A program made the position numbers and the translations under genes. Shown in pieces: positions 1 through 9,611 of a DNA stretch of 64,000 nucleotides (its first letter is position 1; every line of letters starts with the position of its first letter). Source of the DNA: Magnetospirillum sp. (GTDB taxonomy: Bacteria > Pseudomonadota > Alphaproteobacteria > CACIAM-22H2); NCBI GenBank assembly GCA_027532905.1, contig JAPZUA010000004.1, positions 1 to 64,000 on the forward strand, given 5' to 3'. The notes below the pieces were generated by a model. The model had not been told where the DNA came from, did no database searches, and worked only from the letters and a program-made list of their open reading frames with translations.

Positions 1-1
1 C

Positions 2-160
2 ACAGCGTTTGAGCACCGCATTGGCAAGCCCAAGGGCCACGCCCAATTCGCTCGACATCGAACGCTGGGTCACGTTCGAATTATGCTCGACCGCCGACAG
101 CACGCCCAGCAACAGGGCGGTCGAATCGCGGTCGATTTTGGAGGGCTGCGGATTTCTCAT
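2..160 (-). CDS. EPS-associated MarR-type winged-helix regulator (partial)
   Basis: The reverse strand reads from an ATG at 160 off the left edge of the window, giving 53 residues. They begin MRNPQPSKIDRDS and continue through a helix-turn-helix-like stretch (VTQRSMSSELGVALGLANA). This resembles the N-terminal half of the MarR-family regulators found at the head of exopolysaccharide clusters, with a leucine-rich first helix followed by an LGVALG recognition region. It is divergent from the polysaccharide genes that start at 322, so local control of that cluster is a reasonable inference. The C-terminal half lies outside the window, so the family call is provisional. Confidence 0.6.
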   Translation of the reverse strand, partial: MRNPQPSKIDRDSTALLLGVLSAVEHNSNVTQRSMSSELGVALGLANAVLKRC

Positions 161-321
161 CAGGCCAACACCATACCGCGTTCACGAACTGAACGTCAAC
201 GGCGTTCAAAAATTGAACATTAATTGAAATCAGTGTATTAGCATCATATGAGGTCGTCCTTCGGACCTCTTGGCCCTTTTCCGTTTACAAAATGAACGAG
301 GCAGAAGGAGACTGGCTTTTC

Positions 322-2256
322 ATGTGCGGCATCGCAGGCTTGCTCGACCGACGCTTGCGCCTCAGGGCCGACGAATTGGCGGCCCATATGCGCCGCATGA
401 ACGACACGCTCGCCCATCGCGGCCCGGACGGGGCGGATATCTGGACCGACGAAGCCGCCGGCATTGGACTTGGCCATCGGCGCCTCGCCATCGTCGATCT
501 GTCGCCGACCGGCGTACAGCCGATGCATTCGGCCGACGGGCGCTTTGTCGTCACCTACAACGGCGAGATCTTCAATTTCCGCGAATTGCGCGCCGAACTC
601 GAAGCGACGGGCGTGCGCTTTCGCGGTACCTCCGACACGGAAGTGATGCTCGAAGGTTTTTCGCGATGGGGGGTGCGTGCCACGATCGAAAAAACCGTCG
701 GCATGTTCGCGATCGCCCTGTGGGATCGACAGTCGAAAAGCCTATGGCTGATCCGCGACCGGCTCGGCGTGAAGCCGCTCTATTATGCCTGCGACGGCAC
801 TCGGCTCATCTTCGGCTCGGAGCTCAAAGCGCTGCGCGCAGCGCCCGATTTCGCACCGACCTTGGATCGAGAAGCACTCGTGGCCTATTTCCGCCATGCC
901 GATGTACCCGGCCCGGTCACGATCTATCGCGAGGCCAAGAAACTACCGCCGGGCACAATGCTCGAATGGCAAGAGGGCAGCGAACCGCACATTGAGACCT
1001 ACTGGTCGGCAAGGGACGTGGCCGTCGTAGGCCGCACACATTGGGCAGCGCCCGTCGACGACGCGACAGAAATCGAGAAACTCGACATTCTGCTGCGCGA
1101 TGCGGTCGCAAAACGCATGATCGCGGACGTGCCGCTCGGCGCGTTTCTGTCGGGCGGCATCGACTCCTCGCTCGTCGTGGCGCTCATGCAGGCGCAAAGC
1201 AGCACGCCGATACGCGCCTTCACGATCGGTTTCGACGAGGCCGGCTACGACGAAGCCAAACACGCCAAAGCAGTCGCCGCACATCTGGGCTGCGCGCATA
1301 CCGAGCTTTACGTCACGGCCGACCAAGCGCGCGACGTGATCCCGAAACTCGCCGAGTTCTACGACGAGCCGTTTGCCGACGCCTCGCAAATCCCCACCTA
1401 TCTCGTGGCGCAGATGACGCGGCAGCACGTGACCGTGGCTCTGTCCGGCGACGGCGGCGACGAGAGTTTTGCGGGCTATAATCGCCATGTCTGGGCCGAC
1501 CGCTTGGAAAGCGATCTGCGCTTTTTGCCGCGCTGGCTCAGGCGGACGGCGGCAACCGCCATGACGTTGCCCGGCGAAACCGGCTATCGGCTCTTGAGCG
1601 CGTTGCTGCCCGCTGCCAAGCGGCCGGTGCGCCCGGCCGAAAAAGCGGCGAAGATGGCAGCCTTGCTGCGCGCGGACGATCCGTCGGCGATCTATCGCGG
1701 GCTCGTGAGCCAATGGCCCGATCCGCGCGCGTTGGTGCCGGGTGCCGTCGAGCCCGACGGCCCGATCTGGGACAAAAGCATCGCGGCCGACATGCCGGAA
1801 TTCGCCGCGCGCATGCAGCTTCTCGATACGCTCACCTATCTGCCCGACGACGTGCTCACGAAAGTCGATCGCGCCACGATGGCGGTGGGTCTCGAAGGGC
1901 GCAATCCGCTGCTCGACCATCGCGTGGTCGAAGCCGCGTGGCGCTTGCCGCCGCATATGAAGCTGCGCGGCGGCGACGGCAAATGGATCTTGCGCGAGAT
2001 TCTGGCGCGCTACGTGCCGCGCGAATTGTTCGAGCGGCCCAAAATGGGCTTTGCCGTGCCCATAGGTGCATGGCTGCGGGGGTCCCTTCGCGACTGGGCG
2101 GCCGATCTGCTCGATCCCGCCGACATCGCTGCCGACGGCATCTTGACACCCGCCCCGATCGCGGCCGCATGGGCCGCCCACCAGGCGGGCGAGGACCGCA
2201 CCTATGCTTTGTGGACCGTGCTGATGTTCCGAAGCTGGCAGAAACGCTGGGGATAG
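322..2256 (+). CDS. asnB: Asparagine synthase (glutamine-hydrolysing)-like amidotransferase
   Basis: The 644-residue protein begins MCGIAG, so after Met removal Cys2 is the class II glutaminase nucleophile. The frame is open 10 codons further upstream, but only the start at 322 puts Cys at position 2, and it has an AGAAGGAG-like ribosome site. The C-terminal half has the ATP-pyrophosphatase loop SGGIDSS (about residue 270) and a later SGDGGDE motif. The family transfers glutamine-derived ammonia to aspartate, or, within polysaccharide clusters, probably amidates a sugar or precursor. It is followed 13 bp later by a glycosyltransferase, so a role in glycan modification is plausible. The family is certain; the substrate is not. 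Confidence 0.9.
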   Translation: MCGIAGLLDRRLRLRADELAAHMRRMNDTLAHRGPDGADIWTDEAAGIGLGHRRLAIVDLSPTGVQPMHSADGRFVVTYNGEIFNFRELRAELEATGVRFRGTSDTEVMLEGFSRWGVRATIEKTVGMFAIALWDRQSKSLWLIRDRLGVKPLYYACDGTRLIFGSELKALRAAPDFAPTLDREALVAYFRHADVPGPVTIYREAKKLPPGTMLEWQEGSEPHIETYWSARDVAVVGRTHWAAPVDDATEIEKLDILLRDAVAKRMIADVPLGAFLSGGIDSSLVVALMQAQSSTPIRAFTIGFDEAGYDEAKHAKAVAAHLGCAHTELYVTADQARDVIPKLAEFYDEPFADASQIPTYLVAQMTRQHVTVALSGDGGDESFAGYNRHVWADRLESDLRFLPRWLRRTAATAMTLPGETGYRLLSALLPAAKRPVRPAEKAAKMAALLRADDPSAIYRGLVSQWPDPRALVPGAVEPDGPIWDKSIAADMPEFAARMQLLDTLTYLPDDVLTKVDRATMAVGLEGRNPLLDHRVVEAAWRLPPHMKLRGGDGKWILREILARYVPRELFERPKMGFAVPIGAWLRGSLRDWAADLLDPADIAADGILTPAPIAAAWAAHQAGEDRTYALWTVLMFRSWQKRWG

Positions 2257-2269
2257 GGCATCAAGCGCC

Positions 2270-3409
2270 ATGCGCATCCTGCAGCTTTGTGCCGTCGACT
2301 TCACGCTCTACCATTTCCTGCTTCCGCTGATGCGCGGGTTGCGCAGCGCCGGGCACGAGGTCGTGGGTGCCTGCGCACACGGTAATCTCGTGGCCAAGAT
2401 CGAGGCCGAAGGGTTCCGCGTGATCGACGTGCAGATCCGCCGCTCGGCCAATCCGCTTGCTTTGTGGCGCAGCTATCGCGCGATCCTGGCGACCTTGCGC
2501 GCCGAAAAATTCGACATGGTGCATGTGCACACGCCCGTCGCAGCGCTTGCCGGGCGCCTGGCCGCATGGTGCGAAAGCGTGCCTAAAATCGTCTACACAG
2601 CACACGGCTTCTATTTCCACGAACATATGCCTTGGCCCAAGCGCTTCGCGCATATCGGTCTCGAATGGCTGGCGGGCCGCACGACCGATCTCTTGCTCAC
2701 GCAAGCGCAAGAGGATGCGGCAACCGCCCGCCGCTTGGGCCTTGCGCGCGGCCCCATCCATGCGATCGGCAACGGCTCGGACCCTGCGCGCTTCCGCCCT
2801 GCCTTGCCGCACGAGACCATGCGCGGCGATATCCGCGCGCAGATGGGAACGCCGCCGGACCGGCCCGTGATCTTGATGGTCGGGCGCCTCGTCGCCGAAA
2901 AGGGCTATCCCGAACTTGTCGAAGCGATGCGCAACGTCGATGCCGAATTGTGGATCGTGGGTGCACGGCTGGCGTCCGACCATGCCGACAGTGTCGATGC
3001 GGCACTTCACGCCGCCGAAAACGATCCGCTCTTGAAATCCCGCATCCGCCTGCTCGGCTACCGCTCGGACGTGCCCGAACTCTTGCGTGCGGCCGATATT
3101 TTCACGCTGCCCTCGCACCGCGAAGGCATGCCGCGCTCGATCATCGAGGCGATGCTCTCGGGTCTGCCGGTCGTGGCGACCGATATACGCGGCAGCCGCG
3201 AGGAAGTGATCGACGGGCAGACCGGCCTGCTGGTGCCGTTGCGCGACGCAAAAGCGCTGGCGGCCGCCCTGCAGCGCCTCGCCGGCGACCCGGCTTTGCG
3301 CACGAAGCTGGGAGCCGCAGGCCTCGCACGCGCCCGCGACCTTTACGACGAAGCCAAGATCGTCGAACGCCAGATTGCCCTGCTCGAATCGCGCGGCAAC
3401 GCGCTCTAA
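2270..3409 (+). CDS. Glycosyltransferase family 4
   Basis: A 379-residue GT-B glycosyltransferase. The N-terminal acceptor domain begins MRILQLCAVDFTLYHFLLP. The C-terminal half carries the GT4 donor-site signature: VGRLVAEKGYPELVEA, then HREGMPRSIIEAMLSGLPVV (the EX7E-type region), then EEVIDGQTGLLVP. It probably transfers a nucleotide-activated sugar onto a lipid-linked polysaccharide intermediate at the inner face of the membrane. The stop overlaps the next start (TAATG), so the two are translationally coupled. Its last 40 or so residues are duplicated in a decayed form at 4429-4599. Donor and acceptor sugars cannot be read from the sequence. Confidence 0.92.
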   Translation: MRILQLCAVDFTLYHFLLPLMRGLRSAGHEVVGACAHGNLVAKIEAEGFRVIDVQIRRSANPLALWRSYRAILATLRAEKFDMVHVHTPVAALAGRLAAWCESVPKIVYTAHGFYFHEHMPWPKRFAHIGLEWLAGRTTDLLLTQAQEDAATARRLGLARGPIHAIGNGSDPARFRPALPHETMRGDIRAQMGTPPDRPVILMVGRLVAEKGYPELVEAMRNVDAELWIVGARLASDHADSVDAALHAAENDPLLKSRIRLLGYRSDVPELLRAADIFTLPSHREGMPRSIIEAMLSGLPVVATDIRGSREEVIDGQTGLLVPLRDAKALAAALQRLAGDPALRTKLGAAGLARARDLYDEAKIVERQIALLESRGNAL

Positions 3410-4398
3410 TGTCGCGTAGCGGACAGATACTGTTGGTTGTCGCGGAGGCCGGCGCTGCCGATTTCATCGCCCCCCTGCTCGGCGAATGGCTTGGCAACCG
3501 CCCGCCGCCGTTCGCGTGGCACGTTGTCGCCGCACCGGTCCCCGCAACGCGGCTCTTGGCAACGGTGCCGGCCGTAGAACCCGAAATGACCGTGGCGCCG
3601 GACGCGAATGCCGACATATCGCCCCTGCTCGAGGGTACGCGCGCACTCGTCGCGTCGGCCGGCCGCTCGCGCATGATCGAAACCTACGCGCTGCGTTCCG
3701 CCAGACGCCGCGGGCTTCCGTCGCTGCAGTTCGTCGATGCCTGGAACAGCATGCCCTACCGCTTCGAGCGCGACGGGAAGTTCGAAATCGCCGACCACGT
3801 GTTGATGATCGACAACACGGCGATCGAAAACGCAGTCGCGCTCGGATTGCCGCGCGAACGCTTCGTCGCCGTCGGCCACCCGGCATTCGAGCGCGCACCG
3901 CTGCTTCCCGAGACGGACGACACTGCCGTTTTGGTTCTCGGGAGTCCGCTGCGCGAAATAATGGGCGACACGCTCGGCTACGACCAGGATGACTGCCTTG
4001 AAATCGTCGCGGCGGCCGCGGCCAAGCGCCCCGATCTCCTGCCGAAGCTTCTCTACGCGGCACATCCGGGGGAAACAAAAATGCCCGGCGGGATCGAGCG
4101 CGTCGAAACCGGTGCGGGCCTTTTGCGTTGCGCCACAGTCATCGGCAGTTTCGCGGCACCCATGGTCAGCGCCTATCTGGGCGGGCGGCGCGTCGTCAGC
4201 GTCCAGCCGTTGCTTCCCGAAGGCAACTTGTTCGAGCCCTCGCGGCGCGGCCTCGTGCGATGCGTGTCGGGCGCCGACGGGTTGATTGCCGCGCTGGAAG
4301 AGAAACCGAGTCCTGCGGACGGTTTCCGCGATCTTTTCCGCGCAAGCACGGCCCGTGTCGCCACCGAGATCGAAAGCTTTGTCGCCAAAACAGGCTGA
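3409..4398 (+). CDS. Unrecognised protein of polysaccharide locus, possibly GT-B-like
   Basis: A 329-residue protein starting at the ATG that overlaps the stop of the upstream glycosyltransferase. It has a Rossmann-like opening (ILLVVAEAGAADFIAPLL). A central segment, IADHVLMIDNTAIENAVALG, is followed by a LGLPRERFVAVGHPAF stretch, which resembles the inter-domain and donor regions of GT-B enzymes that act on surface carbohydrates. I see no membrane segment or signal peptide. The position inside a coupled operon suggests a cytoplasmic role in glycan assembly. I cannot assign a family with confidence; a diverged glycosyltransferase is the best guess. Confidence 0.55.
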   Translation: MSRSGQILLVVAEAGAADFIAPLLGEWLGNRPPPFAWHVVAAPVPATRLLATVPAVEPEMTVAPDANADISPLLEGTRALVASAGRSRMIETYALRSARRRGLPSLQFVDAWNSMPYRFERDGKFEIADHVLMIDNTAIENAVALGLPRERFVAVGHPAFERAPLLPETDDTAVLVLGSPLREIMGDTLGYDQDDCLEIVAAAAAKRPDLLPKLLYAAHPGETKMPGGIERVETGAGLLRCATVIGSFAAPMVSAYLGGRRVVSVQPLLPEGNLFEPSRRGLVRCVSGADGLIAALEEKPSPADGFRDLFRASTARVATEIESFVAKTG

Positions 4399-4428
4399 TG
4401 GTCGTGCCATCCTGAATGCCGTCGTCGC

Positions 4429-4599
4429 GTGCGCTCAAAGGCGCTGGCCGCCCCCCTCGCCCAGCTGGACGACGACGCGGTCTTGTGGGCAAAGATCGGA
4501 GCAGCCGGCCTTGCCCGCGCACACGATCTTTACGACGAAGCCAAAGTGGTGGCCTGGCAACTCGATTTGATCGAGGCGCTGCGCGTGCACAACGCCTAG
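4429..4599 (+). pseudogene. 3' remnant of a second GT4 glycosyltransferase
   Basis: About 57 codons read SKALAAPLAQL, then KIGAAGLARAHDLYDEAK, and end in TAG. They match the last 40 residues of the glycosyltransferase ending at 3409 (KALAAALQRL, then KLGAAGLARARDLYDEAK) closely. There is no start codon with a ribosome site and no N-terminal or donor domain. It follows the stop of the preceding gene in the same frame. The parsimonious reading is that a tandem glycosyltransferase copy was deleted, leaving only its tail. Its TAG overlaps the TAG of the convergent acetyltransferase inside the palindrome CCTAGG. Confidence 0.75.
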
Positions 4600-5159
4600 G
4601 CGGCCGCAAAACGCGCGAAAAACAGCAGATCGACCGGCACGCCGTCGACGATCTCGTGCCGGCATTTTGTTGCTTCGAGTTCCATGCCCGACGCTTCGGC
4701 CAAGCGCCGCATCGCGCGATTGGGGGCTGCCGTCCCGCACGTGAATTTGCGCACGACCCGTTGGGAGTCCAGCCAGTTGAGCATGAGCATCCACGCTTCG
4801 CGGCCGCAGCCCTGGCCCCAGACCTGCTTGTCGCCGACCAGAATGCCGAGATCGGCTGTACCATGCGGCACGGCGCGATAGACCGTCATCGTGCCGACAG
4901 CGCGGTCGTCGGCCAGGCGGCGAATGCTCAAGAACAGGTTTTCCGAACCGGCGAAGCTTGCCAGAAACGCCGCAGCGCTCTCGGCCGTGTGATGCACGAA
5001 GCGCTGGTTGCTGTAGCGCACCACCTCAGGATCGTTGAGCCAGCCCAGATAGGCCGCATCGATGTCGCTCGGCGCGAACAGGCGCACGCGCGTTCGCGTC
5101 CCCACCAACCCGTCGGACGCCCTCAGGCGATCGGCGAGCGGTGCCGCACGGGCAGCCAT
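4596..5159 (-). CDS. GNAT-family N-acetyltransferase
   Basis: From an ATG at 5159 the protein is 187 residues. A longer TTG start at 5225 would add 22 poorly structured residues, and neither start has a clear ribosome site. The GNAT fold begins at TRVRLFAPSDIDAAYLGWL and includes the acetyl-CoA loop region QVWGQGCGREAW followed by LNWLDSQRVVRKF. This layout is that of RimJ/RimL-like enzymes. Within a polysaccharide locus it may acetylate an amino sugar made by the aminotransferase at 5405, with which it is divergent. That substrate is inferred from context only. Confidence 0.82.
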   Translation of the reverse strand: MAARAAPLADRLRASDGLVGTRTRVRLFAPSDIDAAYLGWLNDPEVVRYSNQRFVHHTAESAAAFLASFAGSENLFLSIRRLADDRAVGTMTVYRAVPHGTADLGILVGDKQVWGQGCGREAWMLMLNWLDSQRVVRKFTCGTAAPNRAMRRLAEASGMELEATKCRHEIVDGVPVDLLFFARFAAA

Positions 5160-5404
5160 CGGCGTGGAATTGGGTTTCAAAGGCGTGCCATCTCCGCCGA
5201 ACTTGGTACGCGAAACAGGGGGCAAGGGTCAAATGATAGGATGGGATTCCACAGCGCCCGTACCCCAATGCGCGCACGGCCCAGGGCGGCTGGGCGGAGA
5301 TGCCAAAAACGCACGGAACTAAGTTGCGCTCTTTGGCGTTATGGCATAGCTGAATACGCGTTGCCCAAACACTTCCTGCCTCCCGCAAAAAGGTCGCCAA
5401 AGCC

Positions 5405-6811
5405 GTGCCGTCACCCGTTGCCCTCGACGAATTTCTGATCCGCGACACGGCCCCGCTGGGCGATACCGCCAAACGGCTGGCCGAAAGCCGCTACGGGCTG
5501 CTGTTCGTCGCCGATGCGGCGGGCCGCATTCGCGGCCACCTTGCCGCAGGCGATCTCGCGGCGAATGCCGCAGCCCGCACGGCAGGCGACGCGTGCCTGC
5601 CGGGCACGGTCGCCGGCCCCATCGCATTGGAGTTGGACGCAGACGGCCGGCCCTTGAAGCTCGCAACCCCGGCCGATGCGCGCCGCGTGCCGATCGCCGA
5701 ACCCACGCTGGGCGGCAACGAGCTCAAATACGTCACCGAATGCGTGACCACGAACTGGATCTCGAGCCAGGGCAGCTTCGTGCGCCGCTTCGAGACCGAG
5801 TTCGCGGCCCTGCTCGGCGTGCCGCATGCGCTCGCCGTGTCGAACGGCACGGTCGCCTTGCATCTGGCCCTCGCCGCCTACGGCATTGGCCCGGGCGACG
5901 AAGTCATCGTGCCCGATCTCACTTTTGCAGCCACGCTCAATGCCGTGATCTACACCGGTGCCACGCCCGTGCTGGTCGACGTCGCCCCCGACACTTGGAA
6001 CATGGATCCCGATGCGGTCGCCGCCGCCATCACGCCGCGCACCAAGGCGATCATGCCGGTGCATCTCTACGGCCAGCCCGCCGACATGGCACTGATCCTC
6101 GCACTCGCCAAGCGCCGCGGCCTTGTCGTCGTCGAAGACGCGGCCGAGGCGGTGGGTGCGAAATGGAACGGCATTGCGTGCGGGGCGATCGGCGACTGCG
6201 GCACGTTCAGCTTTTTCTCGAACAAGCTCATGACGACCGGCGAAGGCGGCATGGTCGTGTTCAAGGACGACGCGATCGCCGCGCGCGCGCGGCGCTTGCG
6301 CGACCACGGCATGAACCCGCAGCGCCGCTACTGGCACGACGAAGTCGGCTTCAACTATCGCCTCACCAATCTGCAGGCGGCGATCGGCTGCGCGCAGCTT
6401 GAGCAGCTCGCGGGCTTTCTCGAAGCGAAGAAGCAGCTCTCGGCGCACTACAATCGCCGCTTTGCCGGCATTGCCGAAATCGAGTGCCCGACCATCCGCG
6501 ACGGCTTCGAAAATTCCTACTGGGTCTACACGATCGTGCTCGACTGCGCCGCACTGGGCATTTCGCGCGACGCGTTCATGGCCAAGCTCGCGGCAGCCGG
6601 CATCGACACGCGCCCGATCTTCTACTGCATGCACGACATGCCGCCCTACAAGGGTTTTGCCGGCAACCGCGGATTTCCGGTCTCGGCGCGCGTCTCAGCC
6701 AACGGGCTCAGCCTGCCCTCCTCGACGTCGATAAGCCAAGCCGAGCTCGACTTCGTGGCCGACACGGTCGTGCGTCTGGTCGCAGCCCATAGGCTTGCCG
6801 CAGCGGCATGA
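5405..6811 (+). CDS. DegT/DnrJ/EryC1 sugar aminotransferase with N-terminal CBS-like domain
   Basis: A 468-residue protein from a GTG start preceded by a purine-rich AAAAAGG stretch. Residues from about 100 onward form a PLP-dependent sugar aminotransferase of the perosamine-synthase type: PTLGGNELKYV, VSNGTVALHLAL, VEDAAEAVG, and the PLP lysine in SFFSNKLMTTGEGG. The first 90 or so residues (DEFLIRDTAPLGDTAKRLAE, then GLLFVADAAGRIRGHLAAGDL) look like a single CBS-type module, which this family normally lacks. The enzyme would make a 4-amino-4-deoxy nucleotide sugar for the polysaccharide. Its last four bases overlap the next gene (ATGA). Confidence 0.88.
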   Translation: MPSPVALDEFLIRDTAPLGDTAKRLAESRYGLLFVADAAGRIRGHLAAGDLAANAAARTAGDACLPGTVAGPIALELDADGRPLKLATPADARRVPIAEPTLGGNELKYVTECVTTNWISSQGSFVRRFETEFAALLGVPHALAVSNGTVALHLALAAYGIGPGDEVIVPDLTFAATLNAVIYTGATPVLVDVAPDTWNMDPDAVAAAITPRTKAIMPVHLYGQPADMALILALAKRRGLVVVEDAAEAVGAKWNGIACGAIGDCGTFSFFSNKLMTTGEGGMVVFKDDAIAARARRLRDHGMNPQRRYWHDEVGFNYRLTNLQAAIGCAQLEQLAGFLEAKKQLSAHYNRRFAGIAEIECPTIRDGFENSYWVYTIVLDCAALGISRDAFMAKLAAAGIDTRPIFYCMHDMPPYKGFAGNRGFPVSARVSANGLSLPSSTSISQAELDFVADTVVRLVAAHRLAAAA

Positions 6812-7995
6812 ACCGGCCCGCCGTCGCCGATTCGGTGCTGATCGCAGCAGCGGCCGCAATGCCACTGATTGCGGTCCTTGCGCCCAACGGACTGGCCGTG
6901 CTGCTTGCCGTTGCCGGCGCCCTCATAGCACTTTTCGATTCCCAAGCGCGGCGCCTGACTGGGGTGCCGCGTTCAATTCTCGTGATCTTTGCAGCCCTGT
7001 TGGCGCTTGCACTCGCCTCGTGCCTGTGGGCACCCAATCCGTTCGAGGGGCTGGACGGAATCGCGCGCTCGGCGACGGCCGGCCTTGCCGGTCTTGCCGT
7101 GCTGTCGCAGGCGCTGCGCCTCGACAGCGTCCAGACGGAACGGTTCAAAACGGCACTCCTGGGCGGCTTCTGCATCGGCCTCGCGATCGTGCTCGTAGAG
7201 ATGGTGAGTCGACTCATGATGCAGCCGCGCGATTCGATATTCGTTCGACTGTTCGGCGAGCCTGCAGCGAGCGATGCCTTTCTCAACCGACCTAAAACCG
7301 TGCTGGCGCTGCTGCTACCGCTTGCCCTCGCTATAGCACGGCGGCGTATCGGGCCGCTTGCTCCTGCGGCTCTGGCCGCAGGCTGCGCTTTCGCGTTCGT
7401 GGTGGGGGAAAGCATGGCTGCGGCCTTCGCCCTCGCGGCCGCCCTTGGCGGTGCAGTCGCGTTCCGGTTCGTCGGGCCGCGCGCGATCGCCGCAATCCTG
7501 GTCGCCTGCGTGCTGGCGGCACCGCTTGCGACCAAACTGCCGACTCTCGACTCGCTCGCCGAGCGCCGCGATCTGACCGTGTCGATCTACCATCGTGCGG
7601 CGATCTGGCAATTCGTGGGAGAACGTATTTCCGACAAGCCGGTCTTCGGCTGGGGCATGCATGCTTCGCGCACGATGCCGGGGGGCCACGACAAGATCGA
7701 CGGCCAGGCCGAGAAGATCCCGCTGCATCCGCACAATGCGCCGCTGCAGATCTGGCTCGAACTCGGCGGCGTCGGGGCGGCCCTGATGGCCGCCCTGCTC
7801 GGCTTCCTTGCAATCAATTGCAACGGCCCGCCGCTGCGGCGCACCGTGCTGGGGGCCACGTTGGTCACGGCCGTCGTCATCGCGTCGCTGAGCTACGGCA
7901 TGTGGCAGGGCTGGTGGTTCGCCACGTTGTGGCTGCTGGCCGCCATGGCCGTCGCGGCGAGTCCAGAATCGCTGGGGCGCCGCAGCGCTTCGTGA
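6808..7995 (+). CDS. O-antigen ligase / Wzy-type polymerase
   Basis: A 395-residue polytopic protein with about ten hydrophobic segments. It has the periplasmic-loop signature of the O-antigen ligase superfamily: [20 protein letters not shown], then [19 protein letters not shown], in which the conserved His precedes the LELG helix. These enzymes join or polymerise undecaprenyl-linked glycans on the periplasmic face. The start overlaps the aminotransferase stop by ATGA, so it is coupled to it and closes the polysaccharide operon. Ligase versus polymerase cannot be separated by reading alone. Confidence 0.88.
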   Translation: MNRPAVADSVLIAAAAAMPLIAVLAPNGLAVLLAVAGALIALFDSQARRLTGVPRSILVIFAALLALALASCLWAPNPFEGLDGIARSATAGLAGLAVLSQALRLDSVQTERFKTALLGGFCIGLAIVLVEMVSRLMMQPRDSIFVRLFGEPAASDAFLNRPKTVLALLLPLALAIARRRIGPLAPAALAAGCAFAFVVGESMAAAFALAAALGGAVAFRFVGPRAIAAILVACVLAAPLATKLPTLDSLAERRDLTVSIYHRAAIWQFVGERISDKPVFGWGMHASRTMPGGHDKIDGQAEKIPLHPHNAPLQIWLELGGVGAALMAALLGFLAINCNGPPLRRTVLGATLVTAVVIASLSYGMWQGWWFATLWLLAAMAVAASPESLGRRSAS

Positions 7996-8033
7996 TAGGG
8001 AAACGGCTCCGACCAGCCTATCCCGGAGTCGCC

Positions 8034-9611
8034 ATGTCGCAGGTCCGCATTCGCCGCGCTCTCTTGTCCGTTTCCGACAAAACCGGCCTCGTCGAATTCG
8101 GCCGCGCGCTTGCCCGGCACGGTGTGGAAATTCTGTCGACCGGCGGTACCGCCAAGGCGCTTGGCGACGCAGGCCTTGCCGTAACCGACGTCGGCACGCA
8201 TACGGGCTTTCCCGAGATGATGGACGGGCGCGTCAAAACGCTGCACCCGACGGTGCATGGCGGCATCCTCGCGCGGCGCGATGTGAAGGACCACGCAGAG
8301 GCGATGGAAGCGCACAAAATCGCTCCCATCGATCTCGTCGTGGTCAATCTCTATCCGTTCGAGGCGACCGTCGCCAAAGGGGCCGCGTTCGACGACTGTA
8401 TCGAAAACATCGATATCGGCGGCCCGGCCATGATCCGCTCGGCCGCCAAGAACCACGAATTCGTCGTCGTGGTCGTCGAACCTTCGCAATACGCTGAACT
8501 CGGCGCGGCGATGGACGCGAACGCGGGCGCGACGCCCCTCGATCTGCGCAAGCGTTTTGCCGCCGCTGCCTATGCGCGCACGGGCGCATACGACGCCGCC
8601 ATCTCGCGCTGGTTTGCGGGCGAACTCGGCCAGACCTTCCCCGAGCGGCTCAATCTTACGGCCACGCGCACGCAGGCCTTGCGCTACGGCGAGAACCCGC
8701 ACCAGCAGGCGGCGTTCTATGTCGACGGCTCGAAGCGCCCCGGCCTTGCGAGCGCGCGCCAGATCCAGGGCAAAGAACTCTCCTACAACAATCTCAACGA
8801 CACCGACGCCGCGTTCGAAGCGGTCGCCGAATTCGAGGACGCGGCCTGCGTCATCGTCAAACACGCCAACCCGTGCGGCGTGGCGCGCGGGCACGACATC
8901 CATAGCGCGTACCTGAAAGCGCTCGCCTGCGATCCTGTGTCGGCGTTCGGCGGCATCGTCGCCTTCAACCGCGCACTCGACGGGGCGACCGCGACCGAGC
9001 TTGCCAAGCTCTTCGTCGAAGTGATCGTGGTCCCGGCCGCGGACGAAGCCGCACTCGCCGTGCTCGCGGCCAAGAAGAATCTGCGCCTGCTGCTGACGGG
9101 GGCAATGCCCGATCCGCAAGCGGCAGGCCTCACCGTGAAGTCGGTGTCGGGCGGCTATCTCGTGCAGACGCGCGATGCGGGCCGCATCCGCGAAAGCGAT
9201 CTCAAGATCGTGACCAAGCGCGCGCCCACGCCGGGCGAACTCGCCGACCTGCTGTTTGCGTTTCGTGTCGCCAAGCACGTCAAATCGAACGCGATCGTCT
9301 ATGCCAAGAACGGTACCACGGTCGGCATCGGGGCGGGCCAGATGAGCCGCGTGGACTCGGCGCGCATCGCCGCCCACAAAGCCGCCGACGCCGCGCGCGA
9401 CGCGGGCGAAGCGCAAAGCCGCTGCATCGGCTCGGTCGTGGCATCGGATGCGTTTTTCCCGTTCGCAGACGGGCTGCTCGCGGCCGCGAACGCAGGGGCG
9501 ACCGCCGTGATCCAGCCGGGCGGCTCGGTGCGCGACGCCGAAGTCATCGCCGCCGCCGACGAAAAGGGCCTCGCAATGGTCACGACCGGGATGCGGCATT
9601 TCCGGCACTAA
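8034..9611 (+). CDS. purH: Bifunctional AICAR transformylase / IMP cyclohydrolase
   Basis: A 525-residue protein of standard PurH length. The N-terminal MGS-like IMP cyclohydrolase domain has [22 protein letters not shown] and [12 protein letters not shown]. The C-terminal AICAR transformylase domain has [35 protein letters not shown], and [28 protein letters not shown]-like signatures. It carries out the last two steps of purine synthesis in the cytoplasm. The ATG at 8034 begins the conserved [12 protein letters not shown]. It lies 38 bp after the O-antigen ligase, and its stop overlaps the convergent methyltransferase stop at 9608. Confidence 0.97.
   Translation: MSQVRIRRALLSVSDKTGLVEFGRALARHGVEILSTGGTAKALGDAGLAVTDVGTHTGFPEMMDGRVKTLHPTVHGGILARRDVKDHAEAMEAHKIAPIDLVVVNLYPFEATVAKGAAFDDCIENIDIGGPAMIRSAAKNHEFVVVVVEPSQYAELGAAMDANAGATPLDLRKRFAAAAYARTGAYDAAISRWFAGELGQTFPERLNLTATRTQALRYGENPHQQAAFYVDGSKRPGLASARQIQGKELSYNNLNDTDAAFEAVAEFEDAACVIVKHANPCGVARGHDIHSAYLKALACDPVSAFGGIVAFNRALDGATATELAKLFVEVIVVPAADEAALAVLAAKKNLRLLLTGAMPDPQAAGLTVKSVSGGYLVQTRDAGRIRESDLKIVTKRAPTPGELADLLFAFRVAKHVKSNAIVYAKNGTTVGIGAGQMSRVDSARIAAHKAADAARDAGEAQSRCIGSVVASDAFFPFADGLLAAANAGATAVIQPGGSVRDAEVIAAADEKGLAMVTTGMRHFRH

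Noticed and set aside
9-227. A 72-codon plus-strand frame at the left edge
   Set aside because: Opposite strand to the MarR-type helix-turn-helix frame, which has recognisable content; the plus frame has none.
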